Assembly: GCA_025175895.1 (NCBI GenBank)
Contig: CM046000.1
Location: 91,806,753-91,870,752 of the forward strand
DNA length: 64,000 nt
Direction: 5' to 3'
From: Wurfbainia villosa
Taxonomy: Eukaryota; Streptophyta; Magnoliopsida; Zingiberales; Zingiberaceae
Each line of letters begins with the position of its first letter. The stretch's first letter is position 1. Under the pieces are notes generated by a model. The model was not told the origin of the DNA and searched no databases. It saw nothing but the letters and a program-made list of their open reading frames with translations. Below are positions 1 through 9,318 of this stretch, piece after piece. Made by a program: the position numbers and the translations under genes.

Positions 1-935
1 TATATAGCTCGGGTGGTGTCATCAACGAAATCTATTTGGAGTCCCATCCCCTTCTTTTCACCACCCTCGTACCAGCATATAGGAGATCTACATCTCCTCC
101 CGTATAGAGCCTCGTAGGGTGCCATTCCAATAGTAGCTTGGTAGCTATTATTGTAGGCGAATTCTGCCAAGCATAAGTATCGGCACCAACTCCCTTTGAA
201 ATCCAAGGCGCAAGCTCGTAACATATCCTCCAGTACTTAGTTCACCCTTTCATGCATCAATTACGAGGATGAAAGCGATCTTGAATAATAGCTTAGTGCC
301 AAGGGCCTTCTGAACACATTCCCAGAAATGGGAAATAAAATGACCATCTCTATCAGAAATGATGGTCTTAGGAATCCCATGTAATATGATAATTTCCCTA
401 GCATATAATTGAGCCAGTTGCTCAGTCGAGTAGGTTATCTCGATTGCTAAGAAGTGGGCAGACTTCGTCAATCTGTCCACGATCACCCATATAGCGTCAT
501 ATCCATTCGTCGTCTTGGGTAGTCCTGAGATGAAATCCATTGAAATATCTTACCATTTCCATTATGGAATTTGGATCAGCTGCAGTGTTCCTCCAGGTCT
601 CTGGTGTTCTACTTTAACCCTCTGGCAGGTCAGGCAGGTACTGACACACTGAGCCACATCTCTTTTCATACCAAACCACCAGAACTTCCCTTTCAGATCT
701 TGGTGGATCCAAGATGCATCGCATAGGGGGTTTCGTGAGCTTCCTCAAATATCTTCTTCCGTAATTTTGGATCATCGAGAATACATAAGCGATCCCTAAG
801 GTATAGTACTCCACTGTCAGAGATACGAAATCCCTCATTCTTCCCTTCTAGGACCTCTTGCTTGATCCTTTGGATGCTTGGGTCACGGGCTTGCTTTTCT
901 AACATATCGTCGAATAGCGTTGGTGCTATCGTCAT
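1..935 (-). pseudogene. Gypsy-A integrase (partial)
   Basis: This is the integrase region of the pol polyprotein, which inserts element cDNA into host DNA. Reading down from 935, the zinc-binding N-terminal part occupies 693-935. The catalytic core (250-540) opens with a MDFISGLP block and contains a SDRDGHF block, the first two catalytic aspartates of the D,D-35-E triad. Below 250 the third catalytic region can be read in another frame up to the window edge, through a conserved LYGRRCRSP block near 105. The frame changes between 693 and 540, so no intact enzyme is encoded. The C-terminal end lies outside the window. Confidence 0.85.
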
Positions 936-944
936 GGTAGAAAG

Positions 945-2521
945 CTATCCGGAAATGATTTCAACCCCGTAACACATAATTTCCTTTTCTAGGGGCCGAG
1001 ATAATACCAATAGAGACATCAAGGTGGCACAGGACTTCCTGCTGAGTGCATCCGCCACTTTGTTCGCTTTTCCTGGGTGGTAGAAGATCTCACAGTCATA
1101 ATCCTTGACTAGCTCGAGCCATCTGCATTGTCTCATGTTTAGGTCTTTCTGTGTGAAGAAATATTTCAGACTCTGGTGATCTGTATAAATCCTACACTGA
1201 GCTCCATATAGATAATGCCTCCATGTTTTGAGAACAAAAACCACGGCCGCTAGCTCTAGATCATGAGTGGGAAAATTCCTTTCATGTTCCTTGAGTTGTC
1301 AGAGGCGTAGGCAATGACCTTGCTATTCTGCATGAGTACAGCTCTGAGTCCCAACTTGGAAGCGTCGCTGTACATGTTGAAGCCTTCGTTACTGTCCGGA
1401 AGAGCAAGGATTGGAGCACTGGTCAGTCTCCTTTTCAATTCTATGAAACTCTTCTCGCAGGCGTCCATCCATTCATAGTTTTTGTTCTTTCTGGTGAGAA
1501 CTGTCATAGGGGCTGCAATTCTAGAGAAGTCCTCTACAAACTTCCTGTAGTAGCTTGCTAGTCCGAGAAAGCTTCTGATTTTGCTGGCATTCTTTGGCCT
1601 ATTCCAGTTACTCACAACTTTAATCTTTATTGGGTCTACCATCACTCCGTGCTGGGATATAACGTGACCCAAAAATGATACTTGATCGAGCCAGAACTCG
1701 CATTTGGAGAACTTTGCATACAGCTGCTTTTCTTGAAGAATTTGCAATACCATATTCAGGTGTTTGGCATGCTCTTCTTGGGTTCTCGAATATATCAGTA
1801 TATCGTCGATGAAAATGATCACAAATTTATCGAGGAATGCCGAGAATACCCGATTCATCAGATCTATGAACACAACAAGTGCATTCGTCACTCCGAAAGG
1901 CATAACTACGAACTCATAATGTTCGTATCTTGTTCGGAAAGTCGTCTTCGGTATATCATCTGGTATCACTTTCACTTGATGATAGCCAGACATCAGATCA
2001 ATCTTAGAGAAGACGGTGGCACCCTTTAACAGGTTGAATAGGTCATCAATCCGTGGTAAAGGGTACTTGTTCTTGATCGTCACATTATTTAGTGCTCGGT
2101 AGTCTATGCACATTCGCATAGACCCATCTTTCTTCTTTACCAATAGTACTGCAGCTCCCCATGGAGAGCGACTTGGGCGTATAAGTCCCTTGTTGAGTAA
2201 CTTCTGTAGCTGTCCCTGAAGTTCCTTCAATTCAGTCGGCGCCATACGGTAAGGTGCTTTAGAGATCGGGTTAGTACCAGGAATCAATTCGATCTCAAAT
2301 TCAATTTCTCTATCAGGGGCTAACCCTAGTAGTTCATCTGGGAATACCTCTGGGTAGTTGCATACAACTCTGACATCTTCTAGCTTCTGATCCTCGGCTT
2401 GACTTGTATCAACCACATGTGCTAGAAACCCAGTGCATCCATTGTCTAACATCTTGCGTGCCTTTAGAGCTGATAGAAATTTATCAATTCTTTTCCTTGG
2501 CTCTCCAATAAATTCAAACAT
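945..2521 (-). pseudogene. Gypsy-A reverse transcriptase and RNase H
   Basis: A 421-codon open stretch (2521-1256) covers the gypsy RT. It has a KKDGSMRMCIDYR block near residues 129-141, a DLMSGYHQ block near 175, and the catalytic FIDDILIY box near residue 238. RNase H starts near residue 384 with YSDASKLGLRA, where the usual glycine is arginine. A frame change near 1250 moves the rest of RNase H to 1244-945, which ends with the YHPGKANKVADALSRK linker typical of this lineage. The domains convert element RNA to cDNA. One frameshift in RNase H and others on either side make the copy non-functional. Confidence 0.92.
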
Positions 2522-2886
2522 AGGTTCTGCCTCGGCTGGAAGACCACTTTTCTTTTACGACACTCGATCGAAGCACCGTACTTACTTAAGAAATCCATGC
2601 CCAATATGATATCATAATCCTGCATGTCGAGTACTATCAGATCACAGTAGAGTTCTCTGTCTGCAATTTTGATGGGTGCGGCTCGCAACATATGAGTAGA
2701 GGGCATCACTTCTCTCGAGGGCAGGGTTGTTAAGAACTTGCGATCCAAAGCTTGTGGTGGCATGTCCATCTTCTTTGTGAAAGGTGTAGAGACAAACGAG
2801 TGTGTTTCCCCAGTATCAAATAATATAGTAGCATGCTGACAGAAAATAAATATCTGACCTGTGACAACTATAGAAGCGCTCGCCAC
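2464..2886 (-). pseudogene. Gypsy-A aspartic protease
   Basis: This 140-codon stretch holds the retropepsin active site DTGETHSFVS (residues 24-33) and the downstream LGMDFLSKYGA block, as expected for a gypsy protease that cuts the Gag-Pol polyprotein. It is in the same frame as gag above it, separated by an in-frame stop at 2950-2952 and about 60 bp. Gag and protease were therefore probably one reading frame originally. The RT begins in a different frame and overlaps the end of this stretch. Confidence 0.88.
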
Positions 2887-2949
2887 ATCTTCTTTGGAAA
2901 GAGAGAATACCCTGGCGTTCGTCGTAACTGGCGGGGCTTCTAATCTCCC

Positions 2950-4023
2950 TTAGCTTATCGGAGTACCTTCGATTGTAGCCTGCATCTGGTGTAGCTGTGG
3001 AGGGGCACCCCTGTACTGGGTATACTGCTGAGGAGGTGCCTGAACCTGAGTAGGGCAGTCCTTGACTCTATGCCCTTCCCTTCCATAGTTGTAGCATCTA
3101 TTCGTGCCCCTGAAGCACACTCTGGGATGTATCTTCCCGCATGTAGTACATTGAGGGATCTTGGACTGCTTGTTCACTGGACCACCTTTAGAGTCATCCC
3201 ATTGCTTTCTCTTGCCAGTGTGGTTCTGTTTCCAAGTACTCTGGGTTCTCTGACCTCCTGACTGGGCTTGACTCTTGCCTTCATTCAGTGTCTTCTTTTG
3301 TTGGTTAATGTTGTTCAGGTAGTGCTCGGTGATCAGGGCACTACTGAATAGCTCCTCTGCGGTCTGCGGTCTATTAACTCCGCTGGCCACATTCAGAGCT
3401 ATCTTGGGTCGGAGAATCTTCAGCATGAGTCTGACCCTTTCTCTTTCTGTACTGACCAACTCTGGGCATAGGCATGCGAGCCGGTTGAATCTCTTCACAG
3501 CTTCACTAACTGATAGGTCACCTTGTCGGAACCCGATGAACTCATCGTAATGCTTGTTTGTCACCCGCATATGGAAGAATTCTTTGAAAAATTCATATTC
3601 GAAGTCCGTCCATCTCATTTGATTCACTTGCCTCTTTGCTTTAACCCTTTCCCACCACATTCGGGCATCTCCCGAAAGGAAAAATGATGCACACTTAATC
3701 TTCTCATATTCAGGCCAGTCCAGTAGCTCTACGATGCTTTCCACAGTCTTGAACTAGGCCTGGGCGTCCCATGGTTCACCAGTACCAGAGAAATTTTCCG
3801 ACTTCAGCCTCTGCCATTGGATTAGGTAAGCTTCTTATCGAACTATCGGGCCAGGGCCTACTGGTGGGGTGGTAGGGTTTCCTCGATGAATCATTAAAGC
3901 ATTTATCACTTGTTGTTGCTTTGTGACTTGACACTGGAGTTCAGTAACCACATGTGTAAGGTCAGGTGAGGGTGCTATCTCATCAACTCTATTACTGCGC
4001 CTCCCAGCAATGGTTATCTTCAT
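2950..4023 (-). pseudogene. Gypsy-A gag
   Basis: The capsid-like Gag reads in one frame from the ATG at 4023 down to 2950, interrupted by two in-frame stops (TAA at 3837-3835 and TAG at 3756-3754). The retrotransposon gag domain (WPEYEKIKCASFFLSGDARMWW and what follows) lies between about 3720 and 3400. The zinc knuckle near 3090 reads CYNYGREGHRVKDC. Its second cysteine is tyrosine, so the CCHC metal site has lost a ligand. The start lies about 210 bp downstream of the PBS, a normal leader length. The stops and the damaged knuckle show decay. Confidence 0.85.
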
Positions 4024-4233
4024 ATATTATAATAAGGCTAGCATAAGATTATCATACATATATTAATGCATATTTAAACTAAAGGCTAGCATAAGATTAT
4101 CATACATATATTCATGCATATATAACCTAAAAGCATTTCTTATCATACATGAAAGAAATAGAGTAGGCATAGAATTTCTTACTTGGAGCGATAGGATAGG
4201 AGCTTGATGTGTGTGTAGTGGAAAGGCAGATCT

Positions 4234-4245
4234 GCTCTGATACCA
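4234..4245 (-). other. Gypsy-A primer-binding site
   Basis: Minus-strand TGGTATCAGAGC, 12 bases complementary to the 3' end of plant initiator methionine tRNA. It lies three bases inside the LTR terminus, where minus-strand cDNA synthesis starts. Confidence 0.9.
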
Positions 4246-4248
4246 ACC

Positions 4249-4686
4249 TGTTACGCCCGCCCTTTTCCTCGTAATCTATAAAGGTTGGAAGAGCGGCGCG
4301 ACGCGATAATACATACATGCATCTACAGCGGAAGACTTTAAACCCCCCCTTTTTTTTTTATTTTTAAAAACATAAATCATGAAACATGGAGCATGCATAA
4401 TCATTTCATAAGGACACTAAGTAGCAACCATCAACATCAAGTAGAGTTCGACTCTTAACAACTAACATGCAAAACTTAAAGGGAAAACATGCATAAGTCT
4501 TGGAACATAAACTTAAAAGGAAAACATGCATAAGTCTTGGAACATAAACTTAAAGGGAAAACATGCATAAGTCTTGGAACATAAACAGATCTCTTCCACC
4601 ATGCCACTACCACACACACACTTTGCCTCTCCTACTGCTCTCTTTAGTTCAACCATTCTTTACCCTTATCTGCAGTACAAGGGAAA
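4249..4686 (-). mobile_element. Gypsy-A 5' LTR, 3' portion only
   Basis: In plus orientation it starts TGTTACGCCCGCCC. Reversed, this corresponds to the GGGCGGGCGTGACA end of solo LTR-K. The match continues through the GTCTTCCGCTG block and the TACTGCAGATAAGGG block and breaks at GGGAAA (4686). A minisatellite of about three 38-39 bp units lies at 4470-4585. The upstream part of the LTR has been lost at the junction with the Athila element. Confidence 0.82.
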
Positions 4687-4715
4687 CCTCCTAATTTTGT
4701 GGCTCGGTTCTTCGT

Positions 4716-5903
4716 ATGCCTAGATGCCTAAGATCGGGAGACCTGATTCTGATCGATCTAGAAATTGAACGAACATATCATTGCCGAAGAGTTGAACAGA
4801 AGAGGATGGAGGACCAAGCTGCATCCGAGGTGAATTTTGGTAGCCGACCTTTGAGGGATTACGTAACCCCTAGTGCTAGAGGCTTTAGGGCGAGTATAGC
4901 TGGATCGTCCATTTTAGCAAACAACTTTGAGCTGAAATCGACACTCATACTCATGGTCCAGCAGAGTCAATTTGGGGGAGCTACAACTGAAGACCCGAAC
5001 CGACACCTGAAGACATTTTTGGAAATTTGCTCAACAATGAAGATTAATGGAGTCCCTAGAGACGCAATCCGCCTGAGCCTATTCCCATTCTCATTGCAGG
5101 ATAAGGCTAAGGCATGACTTCAATCCCTGCCTTCGGGAAGCATTACTACCTGGGAGCAATGTGAGCAGTAGTTCTTGAATAAATACTTCCCACCTAGCAA
5201 GACTACTCACATGCGACATCTAATAATGAGCTTCTGTTAGAAGGAAGGGGAGTCCCTATTTGAAGTCTGGGATCGCTACAAGGGGCTACTCTACCAATGC
5301 CCCCACCATGGACTAGAAAGGTGGCTGGTGATCCACATCTTCTATAATGGGATCACGTATGACACAAAGATGTCCCTCGATTCTACCGTAGGAGGAGCAC
5401 TTATAAACAAGACTATCGAGGAAGCGGAGGAGCTGATAGAAGAGGTGGCCTAGAACCACCATCAATGGATTTCCGAACGTAGTCACCCAACTTCTACCGT
5501 GGGACGATATGTTGTCAACTCAGTGGACCACATGGTAGTGAGGTTGGACGCGCTTAGTAGACGGTTTGACTCTTTCAATCCTGTTTCTGCATGTTCGGCC
5601 AATGACTTTGGAGAAGGAGAAGCAACGTATCGAGAGGAATACTATGGAGGGCAGGGTGGCTCAGAAGAGCAGATTGAGCATGTCAATACGGTTGGGGACT
5701 ATAATCAAAGGCCCAACAACCCATACTCTAGTACTTACAATCCCGGATGGAAGAACCACCCAAACTTTTCCTATCGAAATAACTCAGGGGACTTCCAACC
5801 ATCATGAGGGTATGGGTAGCAACAGGTCAATGGGCAGTAACAACCACAGAAGTCTAGGCTAGAATTAATGATGAAAGACTTCATTGCTACCCAAACAACC
5901 ATA
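4716..5903 (+). pseudogene. Athila-type gag
   Basis: Athila gag reads in a single frame from 4716 to the junction with Copia-B. It includes the NNFELKSTLILMVQQSQFGG block near 4920, the INGVPRDAIRLSLFPFSL block near 5045, and the FPPSKT and ESLFEVWDRYKGLLYQCPHH blocks further on. At least five in-frame stops interrupt it (for example 5115-5117, where TGG has become TGA, and one near 5451), with no frameshift that I can see. Such stops fit C-to-T decay at methylated sites. The glycine- and asparagine-rich tail (5600-5830) is typical of this gag. The 3' end is cut off by Copia-B. Confidence 0.85.
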
Positions 5904-6639
5904 GAAGTTTGAGATCTAGTCATCGTGTCTGCAACGCTTCGTCGTAGGGATGTCGGAGAGTCGTAGCGTATTGGAAGCACTTGGAGGCTTTTAGAATTGA
6001 TTTAAAATGCTTAGAGAAGCCCTCCTTTTATAGCTTTTGAGCCCCTCATCGAATGGGTCTTCAGCCAATCAAAATTAGGCACTAAGCTCTTTGGAATGAG
6101 GTGATAAGGCTTGACTCCTCGAAGCTGATCCTTGACCATCAGTCGACTGATGACAGCGCTAGTCGAGTCGCAACACTCAGCAGTTGATTGATTCAAGACA
6201 GTCGAGTGGCTCTTGTGGGCAATCGACTGATGCTTGCTGAAATCACCAGTTAGCTTAATAAAAATATAATTTCGATGGTCGCCGACCATCAGATCTCAAC
6301 CTAGACCATCCATGGGATGTCTTTGGTCGGATCTACGCTTAAGACCATCCCCATAAGGAGGATACGACCTCACTTATACTCACACATACGAGCTTACCTC
6401 GATACTTACTTTGTAGCCCTCACTTCCGGCCTTCTACTCGATTCCTTCGGCTCTCTCCGAAGTCACTCGAGTATTGCCCGACCACCACGGCTTACTCCGG
6501 GTGTCGCTAGCCTTCATCTCCAGCTTTAGCACTTTTCTGCACACTCGATTCAGCTCGTGAGATAACGATATGAGCTTAAATTTGTATCGTTTGCTATAAT
6601 CAAAACTCAGGTTCGACTTAGGTGCCCACTGCACCAACA
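5903..6639 (-). mobile_element. Copia-B 3' LTR (truncated)
   Basis: It matches 27700-28455 of the 5' LTR and ends CACCAACA at 6639, just before the purine tract. The part corresponding to 27330-27700 is absent. At the left junction, AGAAG at 5903-5907 could belong to either partner. A minus-strand TATA box (TATAAAAG) is at 6025-6032. One perfect CAGTCGACTG (6140-6149) and several decayed copies lie upstream of it. Confidence 0.85.
6025..6032 (-). promoter_or_regulatory. Copia-B 3' LTR TATA box
   Basis: Minus-strand TATAAAAG, conserved at the matching place in the 5' LTR (27821-27828). The palindrome cluster begins about 110 bp upstream in the direction of transcription. Confidence 0.6.
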
Positions 6640-7170
6640 ATCTCCCCCTTTTTGATCTATGGCAAACCCATACAAAGTTAACGAAATAATATGAAGAATA
6701 ATAATATGCATGAAAAATCAAAGATTAAGTAGGAGTAGTAGAGACTTTCTTCCAAGTACTCCCCCTTGAGGAAACCTCCCCCTTGACCGAAGGTGAGTCT
6801 TGAAAGAAGATCTTAATCCTCCCCCTTGATGTTTGCTATTTAGGAAGAGTTTAAGTAATTGACAATTACTTAAAGTTAAAATTTAAGTTAAGAAAATTTC
6901 TTAACTTGGCCCCTTCTCCCCCTTTCTTAAGTAAACATTAACGTTTGGCCATAGTATTAAAAATAAGTTAAAGAATTTTCTTAACTTTGCCTTTATCTCC
7001 CTTTTGTTAACTAAAACAAGTTAAGTTGCAAAAATTAAAGTTAAGTTAAGTAAATATTTACTTAACTTTTGGCCATGAGAATAAGTATGGAGTACTAAGT
7101 TAAGTTATCAAAAAAAATATTGATCTCTTAACTTTGGCCCCTTAACTTTGGCCTTTTCTCCCCCTTTTGC
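6640..7170 (-). other. Copia-B polypurine tract and upstream PPT-like tracts
   Basis: The plus strand shows TCTCCCCCTTTTTG directly beside the 3' LTR (6640-6655). This is the minus-strand polypurine tract that primes second-strand cDNA synthesis. Further CTCCCCCTT-type tracts recur near 6758, 6775, 6817, 6908 and 7155. Repeated purine tracts ahead of the 3' LTR are known in SIRE-type elements. Confidence 0.7.
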
Positions 7171-7625
7171 CATATATCGGAAAGAGTGGGGGGTTTTGAA
7201 AAAAATATAAGCATTAAGTTTAAGTTCCAAGTCCAAGCATGTTCCATATTATTTTTGAAAATAATATACTAAAAATAAGCTCATCTATATAATGTTCAAA
7301 TCTCATTTGACTTGATTGATATGAAATATCAATAAGACCTGGTCAGAGTCGGTTAATATATATGATTATACTTCGTGGTTTATGGCGATACACTAGCTCT
7401 ACATCTGGAACCAGGAGTAAGGTCCTAACACTCATGCCCATCTATGTGGCTAAGTACACAAACACATTAGTCTTATGTGTTGTGAGATGTATTGGCTCCT
7501 TAAATCTATAGGTGCATGATATCTAAGGTATGTCCTAAGCTAGTTCCATGAGCATGAAAAGTAAAAAATAGTAATAAGAAAATATAATTTGTAAATTCCT
7601 ACTCTAATACGCACATGCCCAATTT
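6656..7625 (-). other. Copia-B 3' noncoding region
   Basis: About 970 bp of AT-rich sequence lies between the RNase H end and the polypurine tract. It is dominated by imperfect repeats of AAGTTAAGT and TTAACTTTGGCC type around 6850-7150. I see no coding region here. Confidence 0.6.
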
Positions 7626-8402
7626 TCATCTTAATAGACTGAATTCGGCTTTGGGTAGGGGTTTAGTAAATAGATCTGCCAAGTTGGACTTCGATTCGAC
7701 GTATTTGAGTTGTATGGCTCTGTTGGCCACATATTCTCGAATGAAATGGTGTTTGACCTCTATATGTTTGGTCCTAGAGTGACATATTGGATTTTTAGTT
7801 AGGTTAATTGAACTAATATTATCTACGTGAATTTTAGTGTTTGTAAAGTCTAACTTAAAATCTCGGAGAGTGTGCTTCATCCAAAGAAGCTGAGTGACAC
7901 ACTCACCCATCGTGATGTATTAGACTTCGGTGGTAGATAAGGCAACGCAGTGTTGCTTCCTACTACACCAACTCATTAGACTTGAGCCGAGAAGTTGACA
8001 ACAACCACTCATACTCTTTCTATCGAGCTTACTACCAGCATAGTCCGAGTCGGAGTAGCCGATTAGTTTGAACTCTGTAGATCTAGGGTACCAAATACCG
8101 ACATTAAGTGTACCCTTTAGATATCTAAGGATATGCTTAACTAGAGTTAGGTGAGATTCCTTGACATAAGTTTGGAACCTTGCACACATACTTACTGCAA
8201 ATAAGATATCAGGTCGGCTCGCAGTTAAGTAAAGGAGACTCCCTATCGCGCTCCTATAGTATTTTAAGTCAATTGAATTTCCGGTTACATCTTCTCCTAT
8301 ATTTACATTTGTTGCCATTGGGGTATTAATAATTTTAGCGTCTTGCATTCCAAAGCGTTAATTAATTCCCTAGTATATTTGCGTTGGTATAAGTATATTC
8401 CA
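7626..8402 (-). pseudogene. Copia-B RT C-terminus and RNase H
   Basis: This is the C-terminal part of copia RT followed by RNase H. The frame starts at the Gypsy-C target site and runs through the YRSAIGSLLYLTASRPDI block (near 8270), then SDSDYAGSKLDRKS (near 8050), the decayed ALSTTEVxYI box (near 7920) and the KHHFIREYV and LADLFTKPLP blocks. A one-base deletion near 8360 shifts the frame. An in-frame stop at about 7917-7919 replaces the conserved Glu-Ala codons before the YI. The other half of RT is at 22614-23230. Confidence 0.88.
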
Positions 8403-9285
8403 TGTCACGCCCTGAGAGTATGCCGTGCCGAAAATCAAACGGATGACATCTCCCCTGTACATGATAACATTTCGAGTTAATACAAGGCCCGTAGGCCCAC
8501 AACAATAACATAATATAAATATATCAACCACAGCAGAAATATAAACCACATACCCACAATATACATACTAAAAACATACAGGTGTACATCACCTAACAAG
8601 TCCACAATAATAAAATTGTACATAAAACATCGAATACAGAAATAAAGTCCATAACATCACGACAAAGACTATAATAAAACAAGTCCATATCATAATCAAA
8701 GTCCAATACATAAAACAAATTCCTCGTAAGACTCGAAAAACGATGATGGGATGGATCGTCGACGTAGCTCCAAGTCGTCACGAAGACTACTACCTGTTAC
8801 CTGGGCGATAGAAAAACCCAGGGTTTATGGTGGTGAGTAAAACTCAGCAGGTAATAAGATAGAACATGTATATATATATATATATATATCAATATCACAT
8901 GTCATTCAACAGCTTAATCTACTCGTACAATAGGTATACATCAGCATAACAAGTATATATACATGTATACACTAAACAAACTGAACAACAAACGATGCTG
9001 ACATACCTAACAGTCAGCTACTCTACTCTCATCCAACCTGGGCATATATCAGCAACACAAGGTATAAAGAATAATACTAACTCACACTACATTATGATAT
9101 GGGTCGAGGGTATCACAGTGAATAACCAATAGGTATACAAGTACCCAGCCTACTACTATACAGAAAATGCAATAGCATGTATGAATATGTACAAACAAAT
9201 GCAACAAGCATAGTACATACAAATGCATCATCAAAGTGAGTATACATATAGACTGCATCTGTATGTATATTGATCACCATCATCC

Positions 9286-9318
<33 letters not shown>

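Larger units (their letters stand above)
1..4686 (-). mobile_element. Gypsy-A: Tekay/Del-like Ty3/gypsy retrotransposon, truncated at both ends
   Basis: On the minus strand the order is LTR (4249-4686), PBS (4234-4245), gag, protease, reverse transcriptase, RNase H and integrase, which is the Ty3/gypsy order. The left side runs off the window inside the integrase. The right side stops inside the 5' LTR at about 4686, where Athila sequence begins. The LTR piece matches the last ~530 bp of solo LTR-K (34290-34821) in inverse orientation, so both belong to one family. The polyprotein is broken by stops and at least three frame changes, so this copy is dead. The Tekay-like assignment comes from RT and gag character and the large related LTR. 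Confidence 0.9.
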
